This document shows positions 61,813 through 64,000 of a DNA stretch of 64,000 nt, one piece after another. The first letter of the stretch is position 1, and each line of letters begins with the position of its first letter. The stretch lies in the NCBI GenBank assembly GCA_002482645.1, contig DLGJ01000006.1, positions 67,754 through 131,753 of the forward strand, written 5' to 3'. Source of the stretch: Hyphomicrobiaceae bacterium UBA7697 (GTDB lineage: Bacteria; Pseudomonadota; Alphaproteobacteria; Rhizobiales; Methyloligellaceae). The notes beneath the pieces were generated by a model. The model worked only from the letters and a program-made list of their open reading frames with translations, was not told the DNA's origin and did no database searches. Made by a program: the position numbers and the translations under genes.

Positions 61813-62178
61813 ATGGGGCAAGTCGTTGTGACGCTGAACGGCCGGACCTACCGGCTGGAATGCAACGAGGGCGAAGAAGCGCATCTGCTTGGGCTGTCCG
61901 AGTATATCGGGGCACATGTGGACGACATGCGGCGGAAATTCGGCCAAGTTGGCGACGATCGCCTCATCCTCATGGCGTCCTTGCTCGTGACGGACGAGTT
62001 GTGGGCCATGCGGACCGAGTTGGACGATCTGCGGGCCCAGCTCGCCGATGCCCGCCGCGACAAATCCGAATCCGACGAAAACGCGCGGTCGGTCGAGGCG
62101 CAGCTCTTCGCCAAGTTCGGCGAAGCGGCGGCGCGGCTCGAAGGGCTCAACGCACGTTTCGCGGGCGGCGGGCGTTAG
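61813..62178 (+). CDS. zapA: Cell division protein ZapA
   Basis: A 121-residue FtsZ-ring stabiliser. It starts 'MGQVVVTLNGRTYRLECNEG', then 'YIGAHVDDMRRKFGQVGDDR' and 'LILMASLLVTDELWAMRTEL', with a C-terminal coiled coil. These are the features of ZapA: a small beta-rich head and a dimerising helix. GAGG lies upstream of ATG 61813. It is co-transcribed with the DUF4164 gene, and a probable 6S RNA gene follows, as in many proteobacteria. Confidence 0.92.
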   Translation: MGQVVVTLNGRTYRLECNEGEEAHLLGLSEYIGAHVDDMRRKFGQVGDDRLILMASLLVTDELWAMRTELDDLRAQLADARRDKSESDENARSVEAQLFAKFGEAAARLEGLNARFAGGGR

Positions 62179-62220
62179 ACGTCGCTCACGGCGCGGTAGC
62201 GTCACTCTTGCCACTGGTTC

Positions 62221-62388
62221 CGAGGCGCAGCTCTTCTTATTATTATGACCGGCGGGCTGCGAGGTGCGTTAGGAGCATTTATTCCAGGGCCCTATAAGAT
62301 CCTATGGGAGCTGACCCTGACGGGGATCGTGGTCTTCGTCACTCGGCACCCACCTACTTAAGTAGGGAAACCCGGGATCTGCGCTCCG
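62221..62388 (+). ncRNA. ssrS: Probable 6S RNA
   Basis: The 168-base stretch directly after zapA has no coding potential. Its ends can pair (CGAGGCGCAG, 62221-62230, with CTGCGCTCCG, 62379-62388, with a 2-base mismatch). Inside are 'TTCCAGGGCCCTATAAGATCC', a pyrimidine-rich bubble and the perfect hairpin CCTACTTAAGTAGG (62353-62366). This is the position of ssrS in most proteobacteria. 6S RNA binds RNA polymerase holoenzyme by imitating an open promoter. Limits are approximate and the call rests mostly on location and fold. Confidence 0.6.
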
Positions 62389-62399
62389 ACGGCCATCGC

Positions 62400-62455
62400 G
62401 GCCCTGCCACGGCGGCCCTGCCACGGCGATCGTGCCACGGCGATCCTGCCATCGC
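62400..62455. repeat. 14-bp tandem repeat, four copies
   Basis: Units GGCCCTGCCACGGC, the same again, GATCGTGCCACGGC and GATCCTGCCATCGC lie end to end. They fill part of the gap between the probable 6S RNA and the ymdB gene, where fau is usually found. Confidence 0.75.
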
Positions 62456-62585
62456 GTCTTGCGGCCGCGCGCCCGGTCGGTGACCCCGGGGCATTGGGAC
62501 GCATAGCGTGCCGCGGACTGGCGGTTCCGGCTGGTATTCTATATGGACCCCACATGATCAACGTTGCAGCCAAGCGCCCGTCTCG

Positions 62586-63416
62586 ATGCGTCTTCTCTTC
62601 CTAGGCGATGTGGTCGGCCGCGCGGGGCGCCTTGCCGTTCTCGAGACGTTACCGAAACTAAGGGCCCGCTACGCCGCGGACTTCGTCATCGTCAACGGCG
62701 AGAATTCCGCAGGCGGATTCGGGATTTCGGAGGCCATCCTCAACGAGCTCCTCGATGCCGGCGCCGATGTGGTCACGACCGGCAACCATGTCTGGGATCA
62801 GCGCGAGGCGCTCGTCTTCATCGAACGCTACGACCGTCTGTTGCGGCCCATCAATTTCCCGTCCGGAACGCCGGGCAAGGGCGCGGGACTGTTCAAAGCC
62901 GCGAACGGAGCGGACGTGCTGGTGATCAACGCAATGGGGCGCGTCTTCATGGGCGACCTCGACGATCCGTTCCGCGCCGTGGAGGATGCGTTGGCGGCGT
63001 GTCCGCTCAAGACGGGTGCCGATGCGGTCTTCATCGATTTCCATGCGGAGGCCACGTCCGAGAAGGAGGCTCTGGGGCATTTCGTCGATGGCCGCGCGAC
63101 CGCCGTGGTCGGCACGCATACCCATGTCCCGACCGCGGATCATCAGATCCTGACCGGCGGGACGGCCTATATCAGCGACGCGGGCATGTGCGGCGATTTC
63201 GATTCGGTGCTCGGCATGGAGAAGGACGAGCCGATCAGCCGGTTCCTCACCAAGATTTCGTCGCGGCGCTTCGCGCCGTCCAAGGGGGACGCCACGGTCT
63301 GCGGCGTCGCGATCGACGTGGACGACCGATCCGGTCTTGCGCGGGCGGTCGCGCCGATCCGCCTCGGCGGGCGTTTGTCGCAGGCCGAACCGGATTTCTG
63401 GTCTGAGGACGCTTAA
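62586..63416 (+). CDS. ymdB: YmdB-family metallophosphoesterase
   Basis: A 276-residue member of the TIGR00282/YmdB family, a dinuclear-metal phosphoesterase that hydrolyses cyclic nucleotides (2',3'-cyclic or cAMP). Metal-binding motifs are 'MRLLFLGDVVGRAG' (Asp), 'IVNGENSAGG' (Asn/Glu), 'TTGNHVWDQ' (Asn-His) and 'VVGTHTHVPTAD' (His pair). ATG 62586 begins the conserved region and follows the zapA-6S block; fau (5-formyltetrahydrofolate cyclo-ligase), usually between, is absent. The final bases overlap the convergent hypothetical gene by 4. Confidence 0.92.
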   Translation: MRLLFLGDVVGRAGRLAVLETLPKLRARYAADFVIVNGENSAGGFGISEAILNELLDAGADVVTTGNHVWDQREALVFIERYDRLLRPINFPSGTPGKGAGLFKAANGADVLVINAMGRVFMGDLDDPFRAVEDALAACPLKTGADAVFIDFHAEATSEKEALGHFVDGRATAVVGTHTHVPTADHQILTGGTAYISDAGMCGDFDSVLGMEKDEPISRFLTKISSRRFAPSKGDATVCGVAIDVDDRSGLARAVAPIRLGGRLSQAEPDFWSEDA

Positions 63417-63697
63417 GCCGAGCGGGCCCGCCGGTTCCGCGGGAAGGCCAGAACGGCCGGCCCGGCTTCGTCGCGGGACTCGGCCTTGTGGCGCGAAAGC
63501 CCCTTGAGGCACGAGATGGCCTCGTCCAGATGGTCGAGGGCCTGAGCCGGGTCCAGCGATTCTCCGCCCAGGGCCTCACGGGCCCTCGCCATGTGATCGG
63601 CTGCGTTGCCGCATATTTGCACCAGGCTTTGCCCGCCGGGCCGTGAAATCGCGTGTCCGGAGCTCGTCGAGCCGCCGGCCGTTCCCTTGAATACCAT
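63413..63697 (-). CDS. Small hypothetical protein
   Basis: A 94-residue protein that I do not recognise. It has a Gly/Ser-rich N-terminus, then two helices ('LVQICGNAADHMARAREALG' and 'ALDHLDEAISCLKGLSRHKA') and a basic tail. GAGGGGG stands 5 bases before ATG 63697, which supports translation. It converges on ymdB with a 4-base overlap. The two helices could form a small bundle. No signal peptide or TM helix is seen. Confidence 0.55.
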   Translation of the reverse strand: MVFKGTAGGSTSSGHAISRPGGQSLVQICGNAADHMARAREALGGESLDPAQALDHLDEAISCLKGLSRHKAESRDEAGPAVLAFPRNRRARSA

Positions 63698-63987
63698 GTC
63701 TTCCCCCTCGTCCCCGGTGCCGCGCGGGCGGTTCAAGTTCATATTTTTCAGGACATTACGGTTAAAACTTTCCTAATCGGGCGTTCGGCACGGGCCGATG
63801 CCGATGTGGGGAAATGTTCCCGGGTACCGGGACCAAAATGTCACAAGAGAGTCAAAATCGGCCTCGGCGGGCCGTTTGGCGATTTATCGGCGCACTTCGA
63901 GCTCGTATAAGGGCTGTGAGCTTTCCGCGACTCGTGCGGGGACCACGGTTCGCATGGAACGATGAAAATAAGGGGAAGGAGATGGAG

Positions 63988-64000
63988 ATGTTTGGGGGAC
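63988..64000 (+). CDS. Start of a gene cut by the window end
   Basis: AGGGGAAGGAG (63971-63981) is a strong SD 6 bases before ATG 63988; only four codons remain (starting Met-Phe-Gly-Gly). An earlier in-frame ATG (63982) touches the SD. About 290 bases upstream are without a gene and hold a TTAA-N7-CTAA site at 63762-63776. The product cannot be named. Confidence 0.4.

Noticed and set aside
63762..63776. TTAA-N7-CTAA as a CtrA site before the last gene
   Set aside because: One mismatch in the second half and an unidentified gene downstream; left as a mention only.

Overview
The window is GC-rich chromosomal DNA from an alphaproteobacterium, most likely of the order Hyphomicrobiales (Rhizobiales). 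This rests on gene content: the cell-cycle proteins GapR (DUF2312), TrcR (DUF1013) and RcdA (DUF1465), CtrA-type TTAA-N7-TTAA boxes, a three-gene split transhydrogenase (pntAA/pntAB/pntB) behind an aa3-type oxidase subunit IV, and small families typical of the group (DUF1036, DUF1192, DUF1244, DUF4164, DUF465). A relative of Hyphomicrobium or Methyloceanibacter is possible, but I cannot show the genus. I saw no insertion sequence, integrase, prophage, CRISPR array, rRNA or complete tRNA. This is core genome with a few accessory metal-handling genes.

Layout. 0.2-5.2 kb: a Met/Cys-rich secreted protein and the CusB-CusA Cu(I)/Ag(I) efflux pump. 5.3-7.5 kb: an OmpA-domain envelope protein and a membrane-anchored helix-hairpin-helix protein. 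7.5-8.5 kb: a cobalamin riboswitch and a CbiM-like permease. 8.8-12.3 kb, minus strand: a META-domain protein and an ArsR-SRPBCC-VOC-VOC-VOC-DUF1579 operon with a palindromic operator on the arsR start codon. 12.4-17.2 kb: rpmJ, a TPR protein, pyk, DUF1036, N-formylglutamate amidohydrolase, DUF1244 and gapR. 17.2-22.4 kb, minus strand: two peptidoglycan enzymes (DUF882 and an L,D-transpeptidase) and a sigma-54 response regulator. 22.8-28.5 kb: oligoendopeptidase F, DUF6790, DUF411, an EEP-family protein and an ABC1 kinase. 28.6-31.9 kb: oxidase subunit IV and pntAA-pntAB-pntB.

31.9-37.8 kb: a Crp/Fnr regulator, a small secreted peptide, an alpha/beta hydrolase behind a structured leader, an array of four hairpin repeats, rpsU, purEK, DUF4345 and two DUF465 proteins. 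38-44.5 kb: cytochrome c, a SpoIIAA-like protein, an SH3 protein with a long PYGQQ tract, tfoX-N, a cupin, a radical SAM/B12-type protein, a DUF1622 membrane protein apparently started by ATT, and a tautomerase. 44.6-49.6 kb: acyl-CoA synthetase, trcR, quinone oxidoreductase, DUF1192, a candidate small RNA and rcdA. 49.7-53.7 kb: a Zn-type TonB receptor behind a 12+12 bp Zur-like palindrome, rpmE and a DoxD-DoxA fusion. 53.9-64 kb: an ABC exporter, a non-flagellar MotA/MotB-like pair, inositol monophosphatase, efp-SEL1-thiE-like, DUF4164-zapA, a probable 6S RNA, ymdB and the beginning of one more gene.

Themes. Metal homeostasis recurs (Cu efflux, DUF411, cobalt/B12, Zn uptake), as do envelope remodelling and cell-cycle control. 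The observations most worth following are the candidate small RNA before rcdA with a CtrA-like box, the Zur-like palindrome in front of the His-rich receptor, the MotA/MotB-like pair, the hairpin array at 34.4 kb, and the ATT-started DUF1622 gene.
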